From: Candidatus Faecalibacterium faecigallinarum
Lineage (GTDB): Bacteria > Bacillota > Clostridia > Oscillospirales > Ruminococcaceae
Assembly: GCA_019119685.1 (NCBI GenBank)
Contig: DWWN01000032.1
Location: forward strand, 1-64,000
DNA: 64,000 bases
Direction of reading: 5' to 3'
Part shown: piece after piece, positions 27,186 through 36,081 of the stretch
How positions within the stretch are numbered: the first letter of the stretch is position 1
Layout: each line of letters starts with the position of its first letter
The notes under the pieces: generated by a model
Databases searched by the model: none
What the model saw: the letters and a program-made list of their open reading frames with translations, nothing else
Told to the model about the DNA's origin: nothing
Program-made: the position numbers and the translations under genes

Positions 27186-28145
27186 TTATTCGGGGCGGCA
27201 GGCGCGCCGGGCGCGGACCAGCAGCTCGCCGGCCTGGGCGGTGTCCAGGCTGCGGGACAGCGGGCCGGTGCGGTCTCCGGCGCCGGGGCCGGTGTTGCCC
27301 TCCTCCAGGAAGGTGGCCTTGTCCCAGTCGGCGCGGTTGTTCCAGGGGGAGAAGCCCGCCGGGGCAATGTGGGCCCCGAGCCGGCATTCCAGCACAGCGG
27401 TCTTGGCGTGGGGCCGCCAGGGCCGGCCCAGGTAGACCGTGCCGGCGGGGCAGTCCGAGACAAAGTCGCAGTCCCAGAACACAAAGCCTAACCCGTCGGG
27501 CGGGGTGCAGGGGGCGGTCACATAGCCGCGGGCCTCGCCGTGGGCGGTGGGGTTGTCCGCCGAGCGGAGGACGCACTGCTCAAACAGGGCGTCCGCCCCG
27601 CCGAAGATGAAGTCGATGTCGCCGGTGATCTCGCAGCCCTGGTAGTATTGGACGCTGGGCCGCCGGGGGGCAAACACCCGCGGGCCCAGAAAGCCGTCCT
27701 TCTCCCGCTCCTGCTCGGGCAGGGGGGCGCAGAACAGCGTGTCCTGGCTGCCCAGCAGACGCACCCGCCGGAACACCGCCCGCTCGCTGTCCACATAGGC
27801 GGCGATGCCCTGGCCCACGCGCGCGCCGGGGCCGGCGTCGTTCTCGATGGTCATGTCCTCCACCGTCAGGCGCTGGCCGCTGAAAAAGGCGGTCCAGCTG
27901 CGGAAGGTGTGGGTGGGCCGCCCGTCCGGGTGGGGCAGCTTGCCGCCGTCGTTCCAGACCAGGCGGGTCTCGGCCATGCCGGCGCCCCGCAGGGTGATGT
28001 CCCGCTTTTCGCAGGCCAGCTTTTCCCGGTAGGTGCCGGGGCCGATCAGGATCTCGGCGGGGGTGTCGTAGGGGACGGCCAGCACCGCTTCGCCGATGGT
28101 GGCAAAGTCGCCGCTGCCGTTCTGTGCAACTGTGATGGTAAGCAT
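27186..28145 (-). CDS. Pectinesterase-family protein without signal peptide
   Basis: MLTITVAQNGSGDFATIGEAVLAVP...GSQDTLF...GCEITGDIDFIFGGADALFEQC...VYLGRPWRPHAKTAVLEC: pectin methylesterase (CE8) motifs. Confidence 0.93.
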   Translation of the reverse strand: MLTITVAQNGSGDFATIGEAVLAVPYDTPAEILIGPGTYREKLACEKRDITLRGAGMAETRLVWNDGGKLPHPDGRPTHTFRSWTAFFSGQRLTVEDMTIENDAGPGARVGQGIAAYVDSERAVFRRVRLLGSQDTLFCAPLPEQEREKDGFLGPRVFAPRRPSVQYYQGCEITGDIDFIFGGADALFEQCVLRSADNPTAHGEARGYVTAPCTPPDGLGFVFWDCDFVSDCPAGTVYLGRPWRPHAKTAVLECRLGAHIAPAGFSPWNNRADWDKATFLEEGNTGPGAGDRTGPLSRSLDTAQAGELLVRARRACRPE

Positions 28146-28169
28146 GATGTGCCTCCGTTTCAGGTCGGT

Positions 28170-29681
28170 TTATTCTTCAGGCGGCGGGGCCTTCATGGTG
28201 AACCAGAACACCGAACCCTGGCCGGGGGTGCTCTGGACGCCGAACCGGAACCCGTGCTGCTGGAAGATCGCTTTGGTGATGGACAGCCCCAGCCCCGTGC
28301 CCGCCTTGCCGGCGTCGGAGCGGGAGCGGTAATACCGCTCGAAGATATAGGGCAGGTCCTCGGCGGCGATGCCGGGGCCGTGGTCCTCCACTTCCACCCG
28401 CACCCCCTCGCCGCAGGGCTCGGCCCGCAGGATGAACACCCCGTCGGGGCCGATGTGGTGCATGGCGTTGCCCAAGAGGTTGTGCAGGGCGCGCTCGATC
28501 ATGGCGGGGTCGGCGTAGACTTCCAGGGGCTGGTCGGGGATCTCCAGCTTGAGGGTCCAGCCGTTCTGGGCGCAGACGGCGTCGTACCGCTCGCTGACCT
28601 CGTCGCACAGCTGGCCCATGTCGAAGCGGACCGGCTCGCACTTGTCCGCGCCGCTGGTCACTTTGCTCAGCTCCATCACGCTGGACACAAGGGCGGTCAG
28701 GCGGTCGGCCTCGTCCACGATGATGTTCAGCTGTTCGTCCCGGTGGGCCTTGTCGTCCCCGGTGATGTCCCGCACCGTCTCGGCGTACCCCTTGATAAGG
28801 GTGAGGGGGGTGCGCAGGTCGTGGGAGACGTTGGCCAGCAGGTCCCGCTGCATCTGGGCCGAGCGCTGGACCTCCTTGGCCATCTGGTTGAAATCTTCGG
28901 CCAGGGCGCCCAGCTCGTCCCGGCGGTTGGCATCGACCCGGACGGCGTAGTTGCCCCGCGCCATCTGGCGGGCCGCCGCCGACATATCCCGCAGCGGCCG
29001 GGTGAACCACTGGCTGAACAGCCAGGCCGCCGCCAGCGCAAAGGCGAACACCAGCACCGCGGCCATGGGCAGCATATCGCTCAGCACCTGGCCGGCCTCG
29101 GCCACATGGACCAGGCTGGTGGACACCAGCACCGAGTAGGCCCCGTCCCGGCTCATCCGGCCCACCACCACCTGGGAGGAGCCGCCGCTGGTGTTCAGCA
29201 CCTGCATCCAGCTGCCGTTGGCCCGGCAGGCCCGGCGCATCTCGATGACGGTGGACTTGTCCCACGAAAACCCGCTGTCCGACCGGGCCGAAAGGGTGCT
29301 GTTGTGCAGCAGGCAGGGATAGAGGTTTTCAATGGTGATGATGCTGCGCAGGGTGGAGTCGGAGATGTCCACGCAGAAGTTGGTCAGCTGGGTGTTGGCC
29401 GAAAGGTTCTCGTACAGCCTGGTGCGGAAGGTGCTGTCCACCACCAGCACCCCGAAATTCCAGCTGGAAATGACGATGCCCTCGTCCTGGCTCTTGGCGA
29501 TCAGGTCCACGATCTGGTCGGCCTGGCCGGCCAGCTGGGCCTCGATGCGCTGGTTGTACAGCGGCTCCAGCAGCTGGGTGGACAAAAACCAGTACATACC
29601 CAGCAAAAGCAGGCAGATGGACGCCAGGAACAGCATCAGCTGGGCGCGGATGCCCGGCGAAGGGCGGCCTTGCAGCTTCAT
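28170..29681 (-). CDS. Sensor histidine kinase
   Basis: LLANVSHDLRTPLTLIKGYAETVRD H-box; LLGNAMHHI N-box; DHGPGIAAEDLPYIFERYYR; two TM segments and HAMP-like region. Confidence 0.94.
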   Translation of the reverse strand: MKLQGRPSPGIRAQLMLFLASICLLLLGMYWFLSTQLLEPLYNQRIEAQLAGQADQIVDLIAKSQDEGIVISSWNFGVLVVDSTFRTRLYENLSANTQLTNFCVDISDSTLRSIITIENLYPCLLHNSTLSARSDSGFSWDKSTVIEMRRACRANGSWMQVLNTSGGSSQVVVGRMSRDGAYSVLVSTSLVHVAEAGQVLSDMLPMAAVLVFAFALAAAWLFSQWFTRPLRDMSAAARQMARGNYAVRVDANRRDELGALAEDFNQMAKEVQRSAQMQRDLLANVSHDLRTPLTLIKGYAETVRDITGDDKAHRDEQLNIIVDEADRLTALVSSVMELSKVTSGADKCEPVRFDMGQLCDEVSERYDAVCAQNGWTLKLEIPDQPLEVYADPAMIERALHNLLGNAMHHIGPDGVFILRAEPCGEGVRVEVEDHGPGIAAEDLPYIFERYYRSRSDAGKAGTGLGLSITKAIFQQHGFRFGVQSTPGQGSVFWFTMKAPPPEE

Positions 29682-29693
29682 ACCGCGCCCCCG

Positions 29694-30380
29694 TTACCGG
29701 CGGGCGTCGGGGTCGAACTTGTAGCCGATGCCCCACACCGTGACGATGTAGCTGCGGCAGGCGCCCAGGTGGCCCCGCAGCATCTTGACGTGGGTGTCCA
29801 CCGTGCGGTCCTCGCCGAAGTAGTCGTAGTTCCACACCTTCTGCAGGATCTTTTCCCGCGACAGGGCGATGCCCTTGTTGGACGCCAGGAACACCAGCAG
29901 GTCGAACTCCTTGGGGGTGAGGCTGACTTCCTCGCCGCTGACCTTGACGGTGTGGCTGGCCGTGTCGATGGACAGTTCCCCGAACGTCATCACCGAGGCG
30001 GCGGTGTCGGTGCGGGCCAGGGTGCGGTTGAGCACCGCCTTGACCCGGGCCACCAGCTCCCGGGGGGAGAAGGGCTTGACCACATAGTCGTCGGCGCCGG
30101 CTTCCAGGCCGGCCAGCTTGTCGTATTCCTCGCCGCGGGCGGTCAGGATGATGACCGGGGTGTTGATGTGGCGGCTGCGCATCTCCCGCAGGCAGGTCAT
30201 GCCGTCCATAAAGGGCATCATCAGGTCCAGGATGACCAGATCGAAGCCGGCGCTTGTCACCTGCGCCAGCGCCGCCGAGCCGTCGGCGGCTTCCTCACAG
30301 GTATAGCCCGCATACTGCAGATGTTCCCGGATCAGCTCCCGGATGCGGGGTTCGTCATCGACGATCAATATCTTTGCCAT
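29694..30380 (-). CDS. OmpR/PhoB-family response regulator
   Basis: MAKILIVDDEPRIRELIREHLQYAGY...DLVILDLMMPFMDG...ILTARGEEYDKLAGLEAGADDYVVKPFSPRELVARVKAVLNR plus winged-helix C-terminus. Confidence 0.95.
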   Translation of the reverse strand: MAKILIVDDEPRIRELIREHLQYAGYTCEEAADGSAALAQVTSAGFDLVILDLMMPFMDGMTCLREMRSRHINTPVIILTARGEEYDKLAGLEAGADDYVVKPFSPRELVARVKAVLNRTLARTDTAASVMTFGELSIDTASHTVKVSGEEVSLTPKEFDLLVFLASNKGIALSREKILQKVWNYDYFGEDRTVDTHVKMLRGHLGACRSYIVTVWGIGYKFDPDARR

Positions 30381-30473
30381 AGGGCGGGGGTCCTCCATTT
30401 CTTCTATTCAAAAGGCTGACGGTGCAGCCATACTGCCACCAAATACAGGATACCTCTATAATAATACGGAAAA

Positions 30474-30489
30474 TGTGAAGAAGTGTGAA
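30474..30489. promoter_or_regulatory. TGTGAA direct repeat, candidate response-regulator site
   Basis: TGTGAA at 30474 and 30484, 10-bp period, beside an AT-rich minus-strand -10-like TATTAT. Confidence 0.45.
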
Positions 30490-30524
30490 CAATGGGTGAA
30501 TCCTTTGGAAAAGATGCCTCCATC

Positions 30525-30553
30525 TTGCATCTGGGGGACCAGATGTGTATACT
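30525..30553 (+). promoter_or_regulatory. Promoter of the 30619 gene
   Basis: TTGCAT-17 nt-TATACT. Confidence 0.6.
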
Positions 30554-30618
30554 GGGAACTGCAAGGCGCCGCCGCGCGGCGCTTCCACAACCCCACAAAC
30601 CAGAAAGGATATCTGCCC

Positions 30619-31905
30619 ATGCGTTTGGGATTGACAGAACTGCTCTTGATCGTTATCATCGCCCTGCTGGCCCTGGGGCCGGGAGTGTCCCGGTGGCTGA
30701 ACCGGTGGTCCCGGCAGGCCAAAGCCAGCCGTGCCGCCGAGGCCCGCCGCCGTGCCGCCTGGGAGGCCGAGCGCAAAGCCCGGCGGGACTTCATCCTCCA
30801 CCGCTTCCAGATCGTGGCGGCGGTGTTCGCCGCAGCGACGGCGGCGGCCCTGGTCTACACCCTGGGCCTGCGCCCCATCGAGGCCGCGCCCCAGAGCTAC
30901 ACCGTCCCCGCCGCGGCCAGCCAGACCGCGGCCCAGACCATCGAGGGCACGGCGGCTTTGCCCCTCGAAGGGTACCAGCCGCCCGACTGCATCGTGGTGC
31001 GGGACGGCTGGATCTACATGGCCGCCCGCCCGGCAGGCGGCAGCGGCAGCGCCCTGCTGCGGATGCGGGAGGACGGCAGCGCCCAGATGACGGTGCTGGC
31101 CGAGGAGGGGGTCATCACCTCCTTTGCGTTTGACCCGGCGGGGGATATCTGGTACACCCTGCTGACCGGCACGGGCGGGGCGCTGTGCCGTTTGTCCCAC
31201 GACGATTGGGGGGCGTCGGCCCAGCAGGTGGTCACCCAGATCGACGGGCGGCCCCTGGCCTACCCGGCGGCGGTGGCGGCCGGTGCCGGCGGCGAGATCT
31301 ATTTCACCGAGGCGGCGGACTTCACCTCCGGGGCCGGCAGCCTAGAGGACGCCCTCCGGGCCGAGCTGGTGGGCCACACCGCCACCGGCTGGGTCTATGT
31401 GTACGACCCGGCGGGCCGCAGCGTCCAGCGGGTGCTGGGCGGCCTGGCGGGCGCGCCGGCGCTGGCGCTCTCCCCGGACGGGGCGACCCTCTATGCCGCC
31501 GACCTGGGCAGCCGCTGCATCTGGGCGGTGGAAACTTCGGCCCGGGAGCTGACTGCCGGGGGCAAGGGCTGCACCCTGTTTGCGGGGGCGCTGCCCGGCT
31601 ACCCCGGCGCGCTGGCTGCGGACGGGGAGGGGACGGTGTATGTGGCCTACCGCTGGACGGAAGCCGGCTGGCTGGAAAGCCGCGCCCAGGACCCCGGCCT
31701 GCGCGGCGTCGCGGCCCGCCTGCCCCGCAGCGTCCAGCAGGGGCTGTTCCGCGCCGGGGAGCCTCTGGCCCAGAGTTACGCACCGGACGGCCGTCTGGAC
31801 GAGGACTATCGTTCGGCGGAGGCCGGCGGCTGGGCCCTGGCGGCCAGCGGCAACCGGCTGTACCTGCCCGGCGCCCAGGACGGGGTGAGCTACTTCGTAT
31901 TTTGA
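30619..31905 (+). CDS. TatA-like N-terminal segment fused to membrane-anchored beta-propeller/NHL-like protein
   Basis: MRLGLTELLLIVIIALLALGPGVSRWLNRWSRQAK resembles TatA; second TM (FQIVAAVFAAATAAALVYTLGL); remainder repetitive propeller-like. Internal start at 30619. Confidence 0.65.
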   Translation: MRLGLTELLLIVIIALLALGPGVSRWLNRWSRQAKASRAAEARRRAAWEAERKARRDFILHRFQIVAAVFAAATAAALVYTLGLRPIEAAPQSYTVPAAASQTAAQTIEGTAALPLEGYQPPDCIVVRDGWIYMAARPAGGSGSALLRMREDGSAQMTVLAEEGVITSFAFDPAGDIWYTLLTGTGGALCRLSHDDWGASAQQVVTQIDGRPLAYPAAVAAGAGGEIYFTEAADFTSGAGSLEDALRAELVGHTATGWVYVYDPAGRSVQRVLGGLAGAPALALSPDGATLYAADLGSRCIWAVETSARELTAGGKGCTLFAGALPGYPGALAADGEGTVYVAYRWTEAGWLESRAQDPGLRGVAARLPRSVQQGLFRAGEPLAQSYAPDGRLDEDYRSAEAGGWALAASGNRLYLPGAQDGVSYFVF

Positions 31906-31924
31906 TGGAAAAGAAACGAGGCGT

Positions 31925-32491
31925 ATGGATATGACCGAAGAAGAAAAGAAACAGATCGCCCGGCAGGCCCGGCAGGCAGCGGTGGAGCTGCTGGCAGTGG
32001 CGAACCTGCACAAGGGGGATGTGTTCGTGGTGGGGTGCTCGTCCAGCGAGATCGTGGGCGGGCACATTGGCCACGACAGCAGCCTGGAAGCGGCCCAGGC
32101 GGTGTACGAGGGGATCGCGCCGGTGCTGGCCGAGCGGGGCATCTGGCTGGCGGCCCAGTGCTGCGAGCACCTGAACCGCGCCCTGATCCTCGAGCGGGAG
32201 GCCGCCCGCGCCTACGGCTGGGAGGAAGTCTGCGTCGTGCCCCGGCCCCACGCCGGGGGCAGCTGGGCCACCACCTGCTGGAAGCAGTTTGCCGACCCCG
32301 TGGCCGTGGAGGAGATCCGGGCCCATGCCGGGCTGGACATCGGCGGCACCCTGATCGGGATGCACCTGCGGCGGGTGGCGGTGCCGGTGCGGCTGTCGCT
32401 GGACCACATCGGCAAGGCCATCCTGCTGTGCGCCCGCACCCGCCCCAAACTGATCGGCGGCGAGCGGGCAAAATACACAGAGGAGGATTGA
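31925..32491 (+). CDS. UPF0340/YwlG-family (TIGR01440) protein
   Basis: GDVFVVGCSSSEIVGGHIGHDSS...GIWLAAQCCEHLNRALILER...PHAGGSWATTCW...DIGGTLIGMHLRRVAVPVR. Confidence 0.9.
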   Translation: MDMTEEEKKQIARQARQAAVELLAVANLHKGDVFVVGCSSSEIVGGHIGHDSSLEAAQAVYEGIAPVLAERGIWLAAQCCEHLNRALILEREAARAYGWEEVCVVPRPHAGGSWATTCWKQFADPVAVEEIRAHAGLDIGGTLIGMHLRRVAVPVRLSLDHIGKAILLCARTRPKLIGGERAKYTEED

Positions 32492-32499
32492 AAAGACGT

Positions 32500-33222
32500 A
32501 TGCCTGAACGGAATTCGGAACAAATGGCCGAGGCGGTGGCGGAAATCCGCCGCCGGATGGATGCGGCCGCCCGCGAGGCCGGGCGGGACCCCGCCAGCGT
32601 CCAGCTGTGCGCCGCCTGCAAGACTCACACCCCCGAGACCATCGCCCTGAGCGCCCGGCTGCCCATCGACCTGTTTGGGGAGAACCATGTGCAGGAACTG
32701 TGCGCCAATTTTGACGCCGGGGCCTACTGCAGTAAGCCGGTGCACTTCATCGGCCATCTGCAGACCAACAAGATCAAAAAGGTGCTGGGGAAGGTGAGTT
32801 TGATCCAGAGCGTGGACAGCGCCCATCTGCTGGCCGCCCTCGAAAAGGAAGCTGCCAAACTGGACATCACACAGGATATTCTACTGGAAGTAAACATTGG
32901 CGGGGAGGCCAGCAAGACCGGCGTCTCCCCCGATGAGCTGTGGGCCCTGCTGGACACGGCCGCGGCCCAGCCCCACCTGCGGGTCAAGGGCCTGATGGCC
33001 ATCCCGCCCGTCAACGACGACGACGCGGAGAACCGCGCGCTGCTGCGGCAGGTGTACAAGCTGTTCGTCCAGGCGGGGGAGCGCGGCTATGAGAACGTCC
33101 AGATGGAAACGCTGTCCATGGGGATGAGCGGCGACTTTGAAAACGCCATCCGGGAGGGGGCCACCCTGGTCCGCATCGGCACCGCCATCTACGGCGCCCG
33201 AGACTACGGCCCCAAAGTGTGA
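32500..33222 (+). CDS. YggS-family PLP homeostasis protein
   Basis: VQLCAACKTHTPETI...LFGENHVQEL...HFIGHLQTNKIKKVLGKVSLIQSVDS...METLSMGMSGDFENAIREGATLVRIGTAIYG. Confidence 0.94.
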   Translation: MPERNSEQMAEAVAEIRRRMDAAAREAGRDPASVQLCAACKTHTPETIALSARLPIDLFGENHVQELCANFDAGAYCSKPVHFIGHLQTNKIKKVLGKVSLIQSVDSAHLLAALEKEAAKLDITQDILLEVNIGGEASKTGVSPDELWALLDTAAAQPHLRVKGLMAIPPVNDDDAENRALLRQVYKLFVQAGERGYENVQMETLSMGMSGDFENAIREGATLVRIGTAIYGARDYGPKV

Positions 33223-33252
33223 ACAAAAAGGAGAAAACGGGAGAAAAACAAC

Positions 33253-35064
33253 ATGGTGGATTTGAACGACGTGGAAAAACCGAAGTATGGCGACCCCAAC
33301 CAGCGCCACACTTCGGCGGTCCAGCTGCTGCGGCGGTTCTGGCCGTATGAAAAGAAATACTGGCGGACCATGGTCTTTGACCTGTTCTGCGCGGCGCTGA
33401 CCTGCCTGTGCGACCTGGTGCTGCCGCTGATCCTGCGCTACATCACCAACACCGCCGTGAATGACCTCGCGGCGCTGACGGTGGGCATCGTGGTCAAGCT
33501 GGCGCTGCTGTACTTCGTGCTGCGGATCATCGACGGGCTGGCGGCCTATTATATGGCCGACATGGGCCACGTCATGGGCGTGTACATCGAGACGGATATG
33601 CGCCGGGACGCCTTTGCCCACCTGCAGCGGCTGAGCGTCGCCTATTATTCCAACAACAAGATCGGCCAGATCATGGGCCGGATCACCAACGACCTGTTCG
33701 ACGTGACCGAGTTTGCCCACCACTGCCCCGAGGAATTTTTCATCGCGGCGGTCAAGATCGTGGCCAGCTTTTTGATCCTGAGCCGGTACAGCCTGGGGCT
33801 GACCGCCCTGCTGTTCCTCTGCGTGCCGCTGATGATGGTGGTATCAGTCAAGCTGAACACCAAGCTGCGGGCCACCCAGCGGGCCCAGCGCGTGCAGGTG
33901 GGCGAGCTGAACGCCCAGATCGAGGAGAGCCTGCTGGGCGAGCGGGTGGTCAAAGCCTTCTGCGCCGAAAAGACCGAGAACGAAAAGTTCGAGGCGGGCA
34001 ACGGCACCTTCCAGCGGCTGAAAAAGAACAGCTACAAGGTGATGGCGGCCTTCCAGACTTCCACCCGGCTGTTCGACGGCCTGATGTACCTGGTCACCAT
34101 CCTGGGCGGCGGCATCTTCGTGGTCAAGGGCTGGATCACTCCCGGCGACCTGGTGGCGTACTCCCTGTACGTTTCCACCCTGATCGCCACCATCCGGCGC
34201 ATCGTCGAGTTTGCCGAGCAGTTCCAGCGGGGCATGACCGGCATCGAGCGCTTCTTTGAGATTTTGGACACCCCCATCGACATCGAGGACGCGCCCGGTG
34301 CGGTGCCCCTCAAACCGGGCCCCGGCGCCATCCGGTTCGACCATGTCAGCTTCGAGTACCCGGACGACCACAACAAGGTGCTGCGCAATGTGAGCATCGA
34401 CATCCCGGCCGGCCAGCGGCTGGCCCTGGTGGGCCCGTCGGGCGGTGGCAAGACCACCCTGTGCAACCTGATCCCCCGCTTTTACGATGTGACGGCGGGC
34501 CGCATCTTCATCGACGGGCAGGACATCCGCAAGGTGACGCTGGAAAGCCTGCGCGCCGCCATCGGCGTGGTGCAGCAGGACGTCTACCTGTTCAGCGGCA
34601 CGGTGGCCGAGAACATCGCCTACGGCAAGCCGGGGGCCACCCGGGAGGAGATCGCCGCGGCGGCCCGTCTGGCCGGGGCCGAAAAGTTCATCCTGGCTCT
34701 GAAGGACGGCTACGACACCTATGTGGGCGAGCGGGGCGTCAAGCTGTCCGGCGGCCAGAAGCAGCGGCTGAGCATTGCCCGCGTCTTTTTGAAGAACCCG
34801 CCCATCCTCATCCTGGACGAGGCCACCAGCGCCCTGGACAACGAGAGCGAGATTTTGGTGGGCCAGAGCCTGGAAAAGCTGGCCCACGGCCGCACCACCC
34901 TGACCATCGCCCACCGCCTGACCACCATCAAGGACTACGACCGCATCCTGGTCCTTGGGGAGGAGGGCATCCTCGAGGACGGCACCCACGAGCAGCTGCT
35001 GGAAAAGCACGGCGTCTACTACCGCCTGTGGAACCAGCTGCCCAGCTCGGAACTGGTGCTGTAA
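33253..35064 (+). CDS. ABC transporter, fused permease and ATP-binding (exporter type)
   Basis: Six-TM domain then GPSGGGKTTLCNLIPRFYD, LSGGQKQRLSIARVFLKNPPILILDEATSALD. Confidence 0.93.
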   Translation: MVDLNDVEKPKYGDPNQRHTSAVQLLRRFWPYEKKYWRTMVFDLFCAALTCLCDLVLPLILRYITNTAVNDLAALTVGIVVKLALLYFVLRIIDGLAAYYMADMGHVMGVYIETDMRRDAFAHLQRLSVAYYSNNKIGQIMGRITNDLFDVTEFAHHCPEEFFIAAVKIVASFLILSRYSLGLTALLFLCVPLMMVVSVKLNTKLRATQRAQRVQVGELNAQIEESLLGERVVKAFCAEKTENEKFEAGNGTFQRLKKNSYKVMAAFQTSTRLFDGLMYLVTILGGGIFVVKGWITPGDLVAYSLYVSTLIATIRRIVEFAEQFQRGMTGIERFFEILDTPIDIEDAPGAVPLKPGPGAIRFDHVSFEYPDDHNKVLRNVSIDIPAGQRLALVGPSGGGKTTLCNLIPRFYDVTAGRIFIDGQDIRKVTLESLRAAIGVVQQDVYLFSGTVAENIAYGKPGATREEIAAAARLAGAEKFILALKDGYDTYVGERGVKLSGGQKQRLSIARVFLKNPPILILDEATSALDNESEILVGQSLEKLAHGRTTLTIAHRLTTIKDYDRILVLGEEGILEDGTHEQLLEKHGVYYRLWNQLPSSELVL

Positions 35065-35073
35065 AACACAAAG

Positions 35074-35129
35074 GCTCCCCCTTTTGCATAGGATGGCATG
35101 ACGACCATTCCATGCAAGGGGGAGCTTTT
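35074..35129 (+). promoter_or_regulatory. Hairpin overlapping the SD of the next gene (terminator and/or translational control)
   Basis: GCTCCCCCTTTTGCAT / ATGCAAGGGGGAGC then TTTTATG; the 3' arm contains the GGGGGAG SD. Confidence 0.7.
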
Positions 35130-35837
35130 ATGTTTCAGACCAAGATCGCTTCGCTGGCGCTGTGCGCCCTGACGGCGGCGGGCTGCTGTCTTTGCCCGTG
35201 GCCGTGGCTGCCCGGGGGCGGGGCAGGCAGTTCCAGCAGTTCCAGCTCGAGCAGCGCCGGCAGTGTGCCGGACATCAACTTTTCCGGCATTTTGGAGGGC
35301 GACCTGCCCGACGCGGCCAAAAAGGACTTTATCACCTTTGAGGACAACAGCGCCGACGAGGCCGCTTTGCAGAACGCCCTGAACAGCCTTTCGGCCCAGG
35401 CCACCGGTTCGGTGCAGGAGGGGCAGGTCACGCCCATCTACAACACCTCGCCGGGGTACGGCCAGATGGTGGCGGACTTCGTTTCCGCCTGCGGCATCAA
35501 GAACACCACCCTCAAGCGGGGCAACAGCCCGGACGGGATGTACTATTATTTTGTCAACAATCCCAGCCTGGACGCCGCCCAGCAGACCCGGTGCGCCGTC
35601 CTCTACGCCGCGCCGGGCTCGCTCGGGCTGGAAGAAGCCCTGCAGAAGGTGGCCGACCAGATGGACCCGGTGCTGGAAAAGCTGCCCGCCACCAACGCGC
35701 CGGGCACGCCGGCCTATAACTACCGGTACGTCGTTTCCACCAGCGCGGCCGGCCGCAGCCTGACGGGGGAGGACGGCTCAGCCGTCCCCGTCTACTACGT
35801 CGCCGTGACCGTCACCCGCATCCCCACCGCGGCGTAA
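35130..35837 (+). CDS. Putative lipoprotein with Ser-rich linker
   Basis: MFQTKIASLALCALTAAGCCLCPWPWLPGGGAGSSSSSSSSSAGS: lipobox-like LTAAGC and serine tract. Confidence 0.75.
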   Translation: MFQTKIASLALCALTAAGCCLCPWPWLPGGGAGSSSSSSSSSAGSVPDINFSGILEGDLPDAAKKDFITFEDNSADEAALQNALNSLSAQATGSVQEGQVTPIYNTSPGYGQMVADFVSACGIKNTTLKRGNSPDGMYYYFVNNPSLDAAQQTRCAVLYAAPGSLGLEEALQKVADQMDPVLEKLPATNAPGTPAYNYRYVVSTSAAGRSLTGEDGSAVPVYYVAVTVTRIPTAA

Positions 35838-35838
35838 C

Positions 35839-35875
35839 AAAAAGCTCTGCTTCTGTAAGGGAAGCAGAGCTTTTT
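35839..35875. terminator. Bidirectional terminator
   Basis: AAAAAGCTCTGCTTC TGTAAGG GAAGCAGAGCTTTTT. Confidence 0.85.
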
Positions 35876-35890
35876 CAGTGCATCGTTTTA

Positions 35891-36070
35891 TCAGCTGGTC
35901 ACGACGGCCTCGATGACGGCCAGCACCACCAGCCCGCCCAGCAAAAGGAAAAAGCAGCCGCCATTCCCGCCGCCCCCGTGCCCGCCGCCTTTCCGGCTGC
36001 GGCGGAAGGCGGTCATGTACTGGGCATAGCCGGCGGGGCCTTTGCCAAAATATCCATAATCGCGCGGCAT
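35891..36070 (-). CDS. 59-aa Gly-rich small membrane protein
   Basis: MPRDYGYFGKGPAGYAQYMTAFRRSRKGGGHGGGGNGGCFFLLLGGLVVLAVIEAVVTS*; AGGAGG-like SD (minus strand CTAAGGAGGTCCCCT). Confidence 0.65.
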   Translation of the reverse strand: MPRDYGYFGKGPAGYAQYMTAFRRSRKGGGHGGGGNGGCFFLLLGGLVVLAVIEAVVTS

Positions 36071-36081
36071 AGGGGACCTCC

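Noticed and set aside
27540-30419. 959-aa plus-strand ORF
   Set aside because: Antisense to the pectinesterase, histidine kinase and response regulator genes, which have clear family motifs.
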